The position numbers and the translations under genes were made by a program. A stretch of DNA of 64,000 nucleotides from Macrosoma leucophasiata (taxonomy: Eukaryota > Arthropoda > Insecta > Lepidoptera > Hedylidae): assembly GCA_036365455.1 (NCBI GenBank), contig JAWQUS010000017.1, positions 1,054,001 through 1,118,000 of the forward strand, given 5' to 3'. Below are positions 10,577 through 20,404 of this stretch, one piece after another (position 1 is the stretch's first letter; each line of letters opens with the position of its first letter). A model generated the notes under the pieces. The model saw only the letters and a list, made by a program, of their open reading frames with translations, was not told the origin of the DNA and ran no database searches.

Positions 10577-11598
10577 TTACTTATAGATTTTTATTTCTTG
10601 ACTTTGGACTTGTGCGGTCGTGATGGAATCTGAAGAGACCAAACTTTCTTCTAACTGGTTTTGTGTTGATTTCAGTGTATGTTTGCTATTAATGCTGCTC
10701 TTTTGCAATTCAGTACCTTCGTTGTTTATTTGTAGGTTACGATCTTCGCACGACTTAAAATTATCTCTGATGTTCGGTATATCTCCGGTATCTTCTATTT
10801 CAAACAATTGCTCTCGATCTCCTGGACTGGAATGCGCTAAGTTGGATTTGCTATTCCAAAGGTCAATGATTATTCTTAGCAGTTTCAGCTTCATGTAAGA
10901 TCGTGTGATGTCTTTGGCCGCAAATTTGACACGTCTTTTCGGAGAGACAATCTTAAAATTCATGTATGTAAGCAATTCTTGCATAATTTTAAATCGGAAA
11001 TAGTGGTCAATTTTATGTTGCTAGGTAAACTTGCGAATTTTGCACAATTGAACAATGAATGACGGGTCATTTTGCAAAGTACGCAGTAAAATGATTGCGA
11101 AACGCTGGTTGCTGCTGTAAGCACATTGGGTGCATTGACACTGTCCTTATAATTGCGTTTTTGAGAATTATGAAATTTTTCTGAACTGGAAAAAGGGGAT
11201 GAAATTTGGTTTCGCGATAGATTTGCTCTTGTAATGTTCATCTCTTGCTTATATCGTGATGTCGTTTCGAACTGTCTAGTTTTTTCTTCATGAAACATCG
11301 GAACCCCTAATTGCGGCGTAAGGTATTCTCTGTTTACTGACGACCACTTCTTCTCGTTAAGCTCATTCTTTAATACTGTGTACCCCTTTTCGTGTTCATC
11401 AAAAGCTCTATAATACTCATTATTGTCCCCGTTTAATTCAGTATCGATATCGATGTGTAATTTATCGATTACTGACCAGCGGGATTGTAGCGTTGTTAAA
11501 GCTTCCTCGAGCTGCCATCTCGTATGCAACTGGTCCACGTCGATGCTCTCTACGGTTCTAGAAAGTGCTCTGAAATATGCTGATTGCCGGCGAAGCAT
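10577..11598 (-). pseudogene. BEL/Pao retrotransposon gag remnant
   Basis: Minus-strand frame from ATG at 11598. Residues 1-85 are helical and charged, like the N-terminal part of BEL/Pao Gag. Near residue 170 there is a zinc knuckle CVLCKMTRHSLFNC (C-x2-C-x4-H-x4-C) followed by LKLCKNCL. A second knuckle, CQICGQRHHTILH, is encoded just downstream in another frame (about 10885-10925), so a frameshift or small deletion separates the two. The remaining 10577-10880 is open but low in conserved residues. The central Gag region is missing relative to full-length Gag (usually several hundred residues more), and no protease, reverse transcriptase or integrase is seen. Family BEL/Pao is inferred from the knuckle arrangement. 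Confidence 0.7.
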
Positions 11599-11941
11599 CT
11601 AACAGACCGGAAACTTTGATTTGGCTAGTGTAAAGATCTTTGGTTGTCATGGTTTAAATAGGCCGACGATGAAAAGAGAATGAAAAATGGAAAGCTCTTA
11701 CTTGAATTAAGCCTAAGTATTGGTGCGGTCAGCGTTATGCAATCCTGTTTGCTGTGCTGTGCTGTTGAAAAGCCTGATGCTGTGCTGTGCTGTGCTCGAT
11801 GAAATTCCAACCCTCAGGAACGTCGATGTTTTAGTGCTCGTTGAAGTGCTCATTGCTCTGGCCGTCACTCGATCCGCTGTAGCGGTGCTCGATCCAGGAT
11901 GTATCCCGTGACGTCCAGATGCAGGATGTTTCCCGCAAATG
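11599..11941 (-). other. Leader region upstream of the BEL/Pao gag, with TGCTG repeats
   Basis: Lies 5' of the gag ATG on the minus strand. It contains iterated TGCTG units near 11748-11800. A primer-binding site or LTR boundary could not be identified. Confidence 0.35.
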
Positions 11942-11952
11942 TTAAATGGAGT

Positions 11953-12049
11953 ATGTATGTATCTTCACGCCAGGTCCCTAACGGGGTAGGCAGAGAGTGT
12001 AGAGCGCCAGACATCCCGGTTCTGACAAACCTCTCGTGCCTCGTCTACC
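11953..12049 (-). mobile_element. 97-bp LINE-C 3' end with 11-bp TSD
   Basis: Minus-strand LINE-C tail (GGCGTGAAGATACATACAT) carrying only the last 97 bp. Flanking exact repeats TTAAATGGAGT at 11942-11952 and 12050-12060 prove a severely 5'-truncated insertion. Confidence 0.9.
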
Positions 12050-12060
12050 TTAAATGGAGT

Positions 12061-12370
12061 GTACCCCAAAATGCTAGTTCTTCGGGAAACAGAACTGACA
12101 CTAATTGAGGTCATACGCGTAATAGTCCTGTCTCTCGAATAGACTCGAAGGACCAATATGTACGGACCTAGGGTTAGTTTGAGTGAAATGTTATTGAAAT
12201 TGTAAAATGTTTAATGTAAAATTAATAATAAAGTGAAATTAAATGCTAAATTAAGTGAAGTGAATGAAAATGAGTACGCGAAGCGGCGTTGATATGCGAA
12301 CCGTCGAATTGGTTGTATGAATTAAAGGCGATCGGTGCAAATTGATGACTTATACTAAATTATAATAAAA
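12061..12370. other. Intergenic, possibly the BEL/Pao leader continued
   Basis: The LINE-C tail split a continuous sequence whose right half starts here. AT-rich from 12180. No gene seen. Confidence 0.35.
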
Positions 12371-12555
12371 CTAGCGGCCCGCCCCGGCTTCGCCCGCGCT
12401 GCTCTGCTCCTATTAGTCATAGCGTAATGTAAGCTATCCTATCTCTCAAGTTGGATCGAACTGCACATGGTGTGCGAATTTTATTATAATCGGTTAAGTG
12501 GTTTAGGAGTCCATTGAGGACAAACATTGTGACACGAGATTTATATATATTAAGA
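12371..12555 (-). mobile_element. Helitron-like element, subfamily E
   Basis: On the minus strand it starts TCTTAATATATATAAATC, contains a GC-rich GCGGGCGAAGCCGGGGCGG stem and ends CTAG. Flanks are A on its 5' side and T on its 3' side, as expected for Helitrons, which leave no TSD. 185 bp, non-coding. Confidence 0.8.
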
Positions 12556-12901
12556 TGAGGTGCAAAAGTAATAATTGGACGAGACATGGCTCGTACACAG
12601 TTCTTGTTCTAAAATCCTATTACACTTATTTCTCCTTTTTATAATGACCAACATGCAACTAGTTTAATGTGAATGTATACATTATTTACAAAATAAACAT
12701 AATAATTATTCTGCACTTACTCAGGTCATTTAAATAACATAATTGATCAAGTAATTCAAATTTTATACATGTCACGCTAATGTTAAATATTTTTACGCTT
12801 GTATATAAACTTTTACGACTTAGTAAAATGCCGCACGCAATCGGTGAATATAGAAAATAAGTAGAACAATAAAAGCATATTAGAATTATGTATATTAATT
12901 A
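12556..12901. other. Intergenic, nothing recognised
   Basis: AT-rich spacer between two Helitron-like elements. Confidence 0.4.
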
Positions 12902-13147
12902 CTAGCTGGCCCGGCAAACTTCGTATTGCCTCACAATGAAATAATGTGTCAAAGGTTTGATAGATACGGACTATTTGTATGGGAAAAAATAAATTGTGGT
13001 TTTTACTATTTCCCTTTCTATTTCTTACCTTTTAAACTTCCCTGGACTTCCAAAAATCATTCAAAACCAAAATTAGCCAAATCGGTCTCGCCGTTCTCGA
13101 TTTTAATGAGACTAACGAACAGCAAATTAATTTTTATGTATATAAGA
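12902..13147 (-). mobile_element. Helitron-like element, subfamily D
   Basis: Minus strand: TCTTATATACATAAAA start, CCGGGCCAGCTAG end, flanking A/T. Body matches 6122-6386 and 29181-29438. Confidence 0.8.
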
Positions 13148-13160
13148 TGATTATGTATAT

Positions 13161-13265
13161 TTTTTATGTGCCTAATAAAAAAGGCAAACAAGCATGCAGT
13201 TCACATTGATGTTAAGTGATGACAGCAGCCCAAAGACACCCACACAATGAACAGAGGTCAAATAT
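13161..13265 (-). mobile_element. SINE-A 3' fragment
   Basis: Minus-strand GCATGCTTGTTTGCC, ATCACTTAACATCAATGTG and GTGTGGGTGTC blocks are present; the 5' two thirds are absent. Confidence 0.75.
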
Positions 13266-13499
13266 AAATGAATCACTAGTGATGTCAAACAACAAATTGC
13301 GAAATGCGTTAGTGCCCAGTGAACATTCCTTTCAATTCCTTTTCATATGTCCGAAAGAAATATGAACGCATAAAGGCAACATGGTTTGAGCATCACGAGG
13401 GCATTAGCAAATGTCAGCGTTCACAATATTCCCTTCCTTTATATGCGAACGTACCATAAAACTAAAGAAAAACAGTACAATAGTCAGCTTTCGTCATTT

Positions 13500-13850
13500 T
13501 ATTAGTAGTAAGGAAGCCCAAAAGAGGATTTTGTGTATTTTCTCGAGCGCGTCAGATTAAGATATGGAAGATACTTACTACGCTATAAAACTAAGCGACA
13601 AAGTCGCGGCAGCAAGCAGTGACACTGCAGAGCAGCAAACACTGTCGCCGCTGTGTTACTAGCATAATCAGGTGTAGTAGTAGGGGAGCTAAAAGGATAT
13701 TTTTTGGATTTTCTCGAGCGCGTCAGATTAAGATATGGAAGATACCTTACTACGCTTCAAAGCTACGCAACAAAGCAATGCAGTGGCACTGCAAAGCGGA
13801 AAACACTGCTGCTTTGCACGAAATCAGCGCGACAGGAAGCGCGTTATAAG
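13500..13850 (+). repeat. Tandem duplication with a 171-bp period
   Basis: TCTCGAGCGCGTCAGATTAA occurs at 13541 and 13712, each followed by AGATATGGAAGATAC and a GC-richer stretch with GCACTGCA-like words. The second unit runs into the CR1/Jockey-like LINE fragment. No function is assigned. Confidence 0.7.
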
Positions 13851-14852
13851 AGTATCGGTATCCTGGGCGTTGACATATCGAACGAAGTGCAATTCGGGAG
13901 TCACATTGAGTGTAAGACCAAGTAGGCATCCAAAAAGTTAGGGGTGCTTAACAAAGCGAGGCAGTATTTCACATCGGGGCAGCTATTACAGCTTTATAAG
14001 GCCCAAGTGCGGACCCATCTGGAATACTGCTTCAATCAACATTGTAAGCATATCGACTTTGACCTATTTAATACTAATGATTTCACACTAAAGAGATTTT
14101 TAAGTAGCGACTTTTTTGATTGATTTTGTTTACTATCACTTATTTTAATATAAGTTATATTTATGTATGTTTAGTTTGCATACTTAATAAGTTATTTAAG
14201 TTAACTGTCTTCCTTTAATACTTAAACTGTGTCCTATGCGTGGGTATCTGTCATTGGCTTCTGGATTTTTTTGTAATGTTGTTTTACTTTATGTTTTAAC
14301 TTGCTGTTGATACTCCTAAAAATAAATAAATAAATAAATTTGTGGGCGGGAGCCCCCAAATGCCAACTTGGTCCACTTGACTCCCTACAAAGACGCGCCA
14401 TTCGTATTGTTAACGACCCAGGACTTACTGACAGGCTCGAACACCTGAGCCTGCGCAGAGACATTGGGTGTCTTTGCGTTTTATACCGTCTCTTCAATGG
14501 CGAGTGCTCTGTTGAACTGTTCGACATGGAGCCACCGTCTCTTTTCCTACACCGTACTATCCGCCGAAGAGAGAAGTTCCACCCTCACCGACTGGACACC
14601 TGGCAATGTTCAACGGTGCGGTTTTCACGTTCGTTTTTGCCCAGGACGTGTAAATTGTGGAATGAGCTTCCCTCTGAGGTGTTCCCTCGGTGCTACAATA
14701 TGGTGTTCTTCAAAAATGGCGTCAAAAGAGTTCTTCAGGGCTGGCAGCGCGTTGGCAACGCCCCTGGTGTTGCAAATTTTCATAGGCGACGGTGACTACT
14801 TTCCATCAGGTGGCCCGTCTGCTTATCTGTCAAACCTTTGACATAAAAAAAA
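13845..14852 (+). pseudogene. CR1/Jockey-group LINE, C-terminal part and 3' end, split by an insertion
   Basis: The first piece, 13845-14033, encodes the region after the reverse transcriptase catalytic core (LGVLNKARQYF, LEYC) with a stop near 13923. The second piece, 14339-14795, stays open and encodes LDSLQRRAIRIV, FSRSFLPRTCKLWNELP and FKNGVKR, the conserved C-terminal block of lepidopteran CR1/Jockey-type LINEs. The 3' end ATAGGCGACGG ... CATAAAAAAAAA follows to 14852. The endonuclease and catalytic reverse transcriptase are absent (5' truncation). A 305-bp insertion at 14034-14338 separates the pieces. Its tail resembles the end of SINE-A. Confidence 0.8.
14034..14338 (+). mobile_element. 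Retroelement insertion with AAAT tail
   Basis: Sits inside the LINE fragment above and ends in CTAAAAATAAATAAATAAAT. It has no ORF. The tail and insertion site suggest a 5'-truncated LINE 3' end or SINE. No TSD is clear. Confidence 0.55.
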
Positions 14853-15229
14853 AGCACTGTTGCGGAACAATGTCGCCACAGCTCGGAGTCAAGAAATTCG
14901 GAAAGAAGAGAATTCGGCATAACATCTTTATGATGATACAACTACTATAGTGGTATCACTTAATGGTCATAGAGGAGAGTGGGAATATGAATCACATCTA
15001 CTTGTTAAGCTTGAATGGAAAATGTTGTGCTGAATCAGATACAAAAGCTTATAGAGCTATTAAATGGGACTCTCTATGCGACCGAAACTGTGTTCGCCTG
15101 TGTGAAACACAGTTTGACGTAAACTCTGGGGGCTATAGAATACGGTTTTATCAGGACAAACCACCATTGCTGCCAGATTTTTTTTTACTAAATTAGTTCC
15201 AGTGTCGGAATTGGAGGGCAATAAAATAA
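14853..15229. other. Intergenic, nothing recognised
   Basis: A 77-codon open stretch at 14963-15196 shows no domain or splice context and is not called a gene. Confidence 0.4.
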
Positions 15230-15330
15230 ATCTGTCACAGAGGCAAAACAACTTAAGCTTTAACGGTGGCATGGCAACGCATTTTCTTTTCCACCACCGT
15301 TTTTATGTAGATGTCAGTTTGAAAATTGGA
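15230..15330 (+). mobile_element. Degenerate SINE-A internal fragment
   Basis: CACAGAGGCAAAACAACTTA, GGCAACGCATTTT and TTTATGTAGATGTC match the older SINE-A subfamily. Confidence 0.5.
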
Positions 15331-15771
15331 GCCAGACGTATGTTTCCATAAGAATTCCATTTTTGTCTGGTACAGAACACTAAAAATATAATACGCCCCT
15401 GAACAAAATGAATTTGCATAAAAGATTTAAGATAACATAAATCCTTTACGGTTTTGCAGCTTGACTTTCATTTGTAACCGTTTAGAGCATGTATGTGTGA
15501 ATTGTGAGATAATTTCGTATCATTTTTCTTTCCATTTAACAACGATTCGACGCCCAAGGGAACTATGGTGAAATGTGAACGGTGGCAAATGATGCTCAGA
15601 GATAATAATGGAGGTACATTGTTTTCTTCACATACCTTCCTTGGGGACGTCTTCACTGGCTCGTAACATTTTAGGAAAATAACGCGTCTTGGATTTTTGT
15701 CAGTCTTTATTAAGACTCATTTCTTTCTTTATAGCGAACACTTTAACCAAAAACTATACTTACTGAAATAA
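15331..15771. other. Intergenic, nothing recognised
   Basis: AT-rich, no ORF or repeat recognised. Confidence 0.4.
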
Positions 15772-16050
15772 ACTGGTACTAGAGCTCCAGTGACGGAGCT
15801 CGCGGGCGCAGGCACCACCGCATTACCTAAAATACTTGCCGCTAAATGGTAGTGTTCAGCACTATCGTGTTCCGGTCAGGTGGTAATACGGCACTGTAAT
15901 TTCAGCACCGAGGCATAACACCTTAGGTCTCAGGAGTGGTAACGCATTTGCATTTTGACCTTGGTCTTTGTGTCAAAGTCTAAAGGCTGTCATCACTTAA
16001 CATAAATGTGAACTGCATGCTTGTTTGCCACTTCCATTACATAAAAAAAC
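15772..16050 (+). mobile_element. SINE-A copy, near full length
   Basis: Starts ACTGGTACTAGAGCTCC and ends CCATTACATAAAAAAAC. Most family blocks are intact. Confidence 0.9.
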
Positions 16051-16186
16051 AATTAATGTCTCATATATTAAACTAATTAGAAGCCATCGGAACGTGACGA
16101 CCCAATCGCCCCCTAGCGGAGGCGAACTCCTCCACTATTGTCAGTCAGTTAACCAAATAATGACACTCAAACCATTCAGTCACTCA

Positions 16187-16546
16187 CCGATCGCGTTCGT
16201 AATGAAGATGTAAGAAAGAGGCTTTGTGTGAATGATAGTATCGGTGTAAAAATGAAAAAAGGCATGCTCCGACGGTTCAGGCATATAGAAAGAATGCCGA
16301 ATGAGCGAATGACTAAACAGATATACAATGCGAATGTGGATGGTTGCAGAGGCCCAGGAAGACCAAGACTGACCTACCATGACCAAATATAGTGGGGTCA
16401 AAAGTCTTATGAATCGGCGTGCATGTATGAAGAGAATGATGAAGGTAGACGAGGCACGAGAGGTATGTCAGGACCGGGATATCTGGCGCTCTACACTCTC
16501 TGCCTACCCCATTAGGGACGTGACGTGAAGATACATACATACATAA
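16187..16546 (+). pseudogene. LINE-C C-terminal coding end and 3' tail, longest copy
   Basis: Plus-strand translation gives LRRFRHIERMPNERMTKQ and GCRGPGRPRLTYHDQI, the GRPR-type motif near the end of several LINE polyproteins, followed by stops, VDEAREVCQDRDIWRS and the tail CGTGAAGATACATACATAC. Only the extreme C-terminus is present. I lean to an RTE-like clade. Its last 40 bp resemble the end of SINE-B. Confidence 0.65.
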
Positions 16547-16559
16547 TATATAAACCATT

Positions 16560-16748
16560 CAGTCATTCAGGAGCAATATGGGCAAGATGGGCAGCCTGCG
16601 ATAAAACTACCCACACTGCGACCGCCAATCCGCCTGCCAAGCGTGGCGATTATGGCAGATTCTCCCCTAATGACGCACAACACTGTTGTAAGCGTTTTTG
16701 GGGAAGGTTTTGTCCAGCAGTGGACATCTTTCGGCTGGAGTGATGATG
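16560..16748 (+). mobile_element. RTE-like LINE 3' end (family R)
   Basis: Ends CAGTGGACATCTTTCGGCTG followed by ATG repeats, the 3' signature shared with 29745-29905 (minus), 39836-39920 (minus), 40055-40215 (minus) and 49300-49345. Confidence 0.7.
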
Positions 16749-17265
16749 ATGAGTATAGGCTACAGCATACACTTACCATCAATTTGAACTATACGAGTAT
16801 GCATGATGTTGTTGACTATGTCCAAAAGAAGACCAACTTTACTCTCAGTGTAGAGCGATTGGAGTTTCGCCGCAAAGTCAGTTTCAACCATAGAGCAACT
16901 CGGCCCACCGGTCGCGGCGGACCGGAGGGGAGTAGCCATAGCGTTTATTACCGACGCAAAACAGTCTGTCATTTTTTGCGGGGAGAAATACGTGTGACAC
17001 ACACTCACACTACAAAAATCGTCATAGGACCATTTGGTCTTGCACTATGACAGAGGGGAAAGCCTGTATTGGCTACTCCCCTCCGGTGTTGCTCTATGGT
17101 TTCAACTTCTTTCTGGCTAGAGTACCGATGCACCACCTACCAACTTTTGTGAAGGAGGAATTCTGGCCGCAGGGAGTTGTGTTCCGGAGGTTCAAGGGAC
17201 AACTGCCTGCAGACAAGGCGACACGTCGCCGACTTTACGTGATAAATAGAGTAGTGTTTTGATAT
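16749..17265 (+). pseudogene. Fragment of a LINE ORF1, frameshifted
   Basis: Frame 16832-17050 gives FTLSVERLEFRRKVSFNH; a shifted frame, 17047-17262, gives FFLARVPMHHLPTFVKEEFW and PQGVVFRRFKG. The pattern of a hydrophobic strand, then FWP-G-V-R-F, resembles the end of ORF1 proteins in insect LINEs, as I remember them. Two frames and no start codon context indicate a pseudogene. A host origin is not excluded. Confidence 0.4.
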
Positions 17266-17328
17266 GTATGTTAGTCTGTATAGTATTTTGGGCCTATTGT
17301 TTATTTTAAGCATTGAATTAAATCTATA

Positions 17329-17991
17329 TCTATACAAATAAATGAAATTGGAGTGTCTGTTTGTAATATTAAAATAACAGCTTTTTAATAAATGCATATG
17401 TATGTATACAAGGTATATATACCTAAACAACATTTTTTACAATTTTTGTCTGTCTGTCTGTCTGTTTGGCGGGGCTAGTCTTGGGAACCGCTGGACCAAT
17501 TTTGACGGGACTTTCACTCTGTATGTCTGTCTGTTTGGCGGGGCTAGTCTTGGGAACCGCTGGACCAATTTTGACGGGACTTTCACTGGAAGATAGCTGA
17601 TGTGACAAGGAGTAACTTAGGCTATTTTTATTTCCATACATCTATACATACATACATACCTACATACAAATAAGTAGATTGGAGTGTATCCGACTTTGAC
17701 GGGATTTCCACGGGTAGAGGTAGCTGATGTAATAAGGAGTAACTTAGGCTACTTTTATCTCCATACAACCATACATACATACATACCTACATACAAATAA
17801 ATATAATTTGAGTGTCTCCGATTTTGACGGGACTTTTACTGGCAGATAGCTAGTATAAAAGTAGCCTAAGTTATTTATTACATAGGAGTAGCTTAGGCTA
17901 CTTTTATACTAACTGCGCTCGCGACTTCATCCGGGTAGATACTGAATAATCGATTTTTTTGTTACGTGGACGAAGTCGCGGGCACAGCTAG
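17329..17991 (+). mobile_element. Helitron-like element, subfamily F, internally expanded
   Basis: Starts A|TCTATACAAATAAAT, ends GGCACAGCTAG|T. The body contains an exact 69-bp tandem duplication (17461 and 17530) carrying GTTTGGCGGGGCTAGTC, then two more imperfect units with TACATACATACC and TTTGACGGGA. At 663 bp it is over twice the other F copies (24848-25151, 25521-25859, 44384-44615). Confidence 0.75.
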
Positions 17992-18361
17992 TAAATAAAT
18001 AAAATAAAAAACTTTCCATATTTCTCTTCATGCGAAGATTGAATTCAAGTTTAACCGGTTTTTTAACAAAGCTCGGCATTTTCAAACGTGTCCAATCCGT
18101 AGGGATTCTAGAAATGAAAAGATTTTAGTGGAAATTTTACAATGTGTAAAAGCTATAACTATTGCTTTTACGTATCTCAAATTTTCTCAGTATTCCCCTT
18201 AGTTTACTGTACGGCATTTAAAAATGTTTTATTTAAACGTTACGTCAAGCCTGCAGTTTCCAAAAGGTTTAGCCTTTGCTTACTGTGGCTTAGTAAAATT
18301 GAGAAAATACGTGAATTCTTGCCTGCCCAGCTAGTTCGAGACCTATGTTGTTTTTGTTGTT
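17992..18361. other. Intergenic, nothing recognised
   Basis: AT-rich. A 90-codon open stretch (18142-18414) runs into SINE-A and has no domain. Confidence 0.4.
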
Positions 18362-18624
18362 ATTTTTTTTATGTACCTAATGGTAGTGGCAAACAATCTT
18401 GCAGTTCACATTGATGTTAAGTGATGACTACAGCCTATAGACACCCACACAAAGACTGGAGGTCAAAATGCAGATGCGTTACCACTTCTGAAGCCTAAAG
18501 TGCCGTACATTATCACCTGACCGGAACACGATAGTGCTGAACACTACCATTTAGCGGCAAGTAAATTAGGGAATGCGGTGGTGCCTACACCCGCGAGCTC
18601 CGTCACTGGAACTCTACCACCAGT
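18362..18624 (-). mobile_element. SINE-A copy, minus strand
   Basis: On the minus strand it runs from ACTGGTGGTAGAGTTCC to GCCACTACCATTAGGTACATAA; a short segment after TAATGTACGGC is deleted. Confidence 0.85.
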
Positions 18625-18829
18625 AGATATAAACCTGTCTCGTTAAAGCTAAGAAGCCTCAATGAAACTTCTAAAAAGGCTTGAATCCATTATCAACTTT
18701 AATCACGATATTGAAAACCAAGCCATACCTCTGAAAGTCACAGTAAAAAAACGACATACTCACCAGATCAAAACACGATACGTCATTAAAAAAATGCAGC
18801 CATCCAATACCCAAGAGTAGCGCAGTACC

Positions 18830-18978
18830 CTTTCAGTTCAGTTTTCAGTAGCGAGCCGACCGTGGTAGGGTGTAGTCGTCGCGGCCGCCCTTGTCGAGCG
18901 GTACATCGTAAGTGAAGTTATGATAAGTGTTTGTTTTGTGATGTACTCGAAGATTTGCTGCTGAAAGGTAGGATTTGA
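18830..18978 (+). promoter_or_regulatory. Candidate host promoter and non-coding first exon
   Basis: Unlike its AT-rich surroundings, 18848-18905 is CpG-rich (GTAGTCGTCGCGGCCGCCC). Upstream TTTCAGTTCAG matches the arthropod initiator TCAGT. Downstream GCTGCTGAAAG is followed by GTAGGATTTG, a possible splice donor near 18968. No repeat family in the window matches this segment. No coding exon follows that I can see, so this remains a compositional call. Confidence 0.3.
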
Positions 18979-19069
18979 GTTTTGTGGGACCGTAATATTT
19001 TTATTTTCCTCAATAACACATATGAGTGAATTTAGAAAAAAAATGGAAAGAAAAATTTTACTTCAGGCA

Positions 19070-19130
19070 CTTGCGACCTCAGGATAACCAGTCCAGCTGC
19101 TTTACCACTAAGCTACCGATGTCCTTCAAT
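19070..19130 (-). other. tRNA-like remnant, probably a SINE head
   Basis: Minus strand reads CGGTAGCTTAGTGGTAAAGC (A-box-like) and GGTCGCAAGTGCC (poor B box). The arms cannot be folded into a good tRNA. Confidence 0.35.
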
Positions 19131-19350
19131 GTTAAATTGTATGACCGGTAAAAAAACTTATTCACTACAATATCACGTTAGAATTGTGTGTATGAGTGAG
19201 AAAGGAAATGATTAAAGTCACTTTAGTCGTAGGTACTAACGCATACGAAGCTTTTGATGAGTAATAAGATATTGAAGATTTAATTTTATTGTTTTGAGTC
19301 TTTGAATTACAATCTTTCTTTACTTCCAATATACGTATTGAAAGATTTTT

Positions 19351-19450
19351 TACAAAATATGTAACCTATACCTTTTACAAAATATATAACCTATACCTTT
19401 TACAAAATATATAACCTATACTTTTTACAAAATATATAACCTATACCTTT
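19351..19450 (+). repeat. Four tandem copies of a 25-bp unit
   Basis: The unit TACAAAATATATAACCTATA plus CTTTT repeats at 19351, 19376, 19401 and 19426 with few changes. AT-rich minisatellite without spacers. Confidence 0.9.
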
Positions 19451-19512
19451 TAGCGTCAAATGTTACGCAAAATTTAGTCGATTTAGAGTTAGAAAAAATG
19501 TTGCAAGGTTTT

Positions 19513-19560
19513 AGTTATTTCATTTAGCGTAGGCTATTGACTACGCTAAATGAAATAACT
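19513..19560. repeat. Perfect 20-bp inverted repeat, 8-nt loop
   Basis: AGTTATTTCATTTAGCGTAG at 19513-19532 is the exact reverse complement of 19541-19560; the loop is GCTATTGA. No element around it explains the hairpin. Too short for a typical animal pre-miRNA stem. Confidence 0.85.
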
Positions 19561-20085
19561 TTCACTACGTTTATTGGAAAGCTATAATGAGTTAACGCAC
19601 TTTTTTTTATGAGTACATTTTATAGCTCTAATTAGTGAGGATTCTTGAAGGGGTTTAAGTATCAAGGTATTATCCCTCTTAAGAAATTTAATTTTAAAAC
19701 ATTTCAAGTGTGTGGGGTTTAGCCCCAGCAATTTATGATAATATGATAGAAAATGACAACACGACCGCTTTTGATGATTAATTTTATTGCACTGATATAT
19801 GATACAAAAATGCTTTGTTGTAAAACGTGATATTCAAATGTACAGAGTAGCTCGCACAAAGTGCTTCAAATTTTTCTCTAAATTTTTGATTAAGATTCAT
19901 ATTTTCAGGTTAAGGTTTTCATTATTAAGCGCTCAGAATAAAAAAAATCTGAAAAAACATGAAAATTTAAAACAAAATTTTTATTTTAAGGAGGTACAAC
20001 AACAACTACGAAGTAAACAAATTACTGTTATAATTAAATTCTATTAAAAAACATTATCATTACTCTATATTAGAGAATAATGAAT
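19561..20085. other. Intergenic, nothing recognised
   Basis: AT-rich. An 82-codon lysine- and phenylalanine-rich open stretch at 19799-20047 reflects base composition. Confidence 0.4.
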
Positions 20086-20172
20086 GTAAGATGCACGGGA
20101 GGTGTGACAGAACCGAAATATTTGGCGCTCTACACTTTCTACCTACCCCGTGACTTGGCCTGAATAACATAC
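20086..20172 (+). mobile_element. LINE-C 3' end
   Basis: GGGAGGTGTGACAGAACCG, GGCGCTCTACACTTTC and a TGAATAACATACAT tail match the family. Confidence 0.7.
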
Positions 20173-20404
20173 ATAATTACTTCAGCGAAATTATTTTCAA
20201 AACCTATCTATTCTCTCTTTTATCCCTACTAGATTGAGTTTCCAGGTAATCCTAGGTTTGTAGTGCTTCTTATCTTTTTGCCTTTTTTCAACGCGACGTA
20301 AAATAAGCACACTGGAAATAGGTATTTTAACACATTTTATTACAGTCATCACTTAACATTTAGGTTTTTTTGTCGCTGTAACATAGTGAGGAAAGTGAAC
20401 ATTT

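Noticed and set aside
14963..15196. 77-codon open stretch as a small gene
   Set aside because: No domain, no splice or promoter context, and low-complexity flanks.
19351..19450. Tandem 25-bp units as a CRISPR-like array
   Set aside because: There are no spacers; the units abut, and the setting is eukaryotic.
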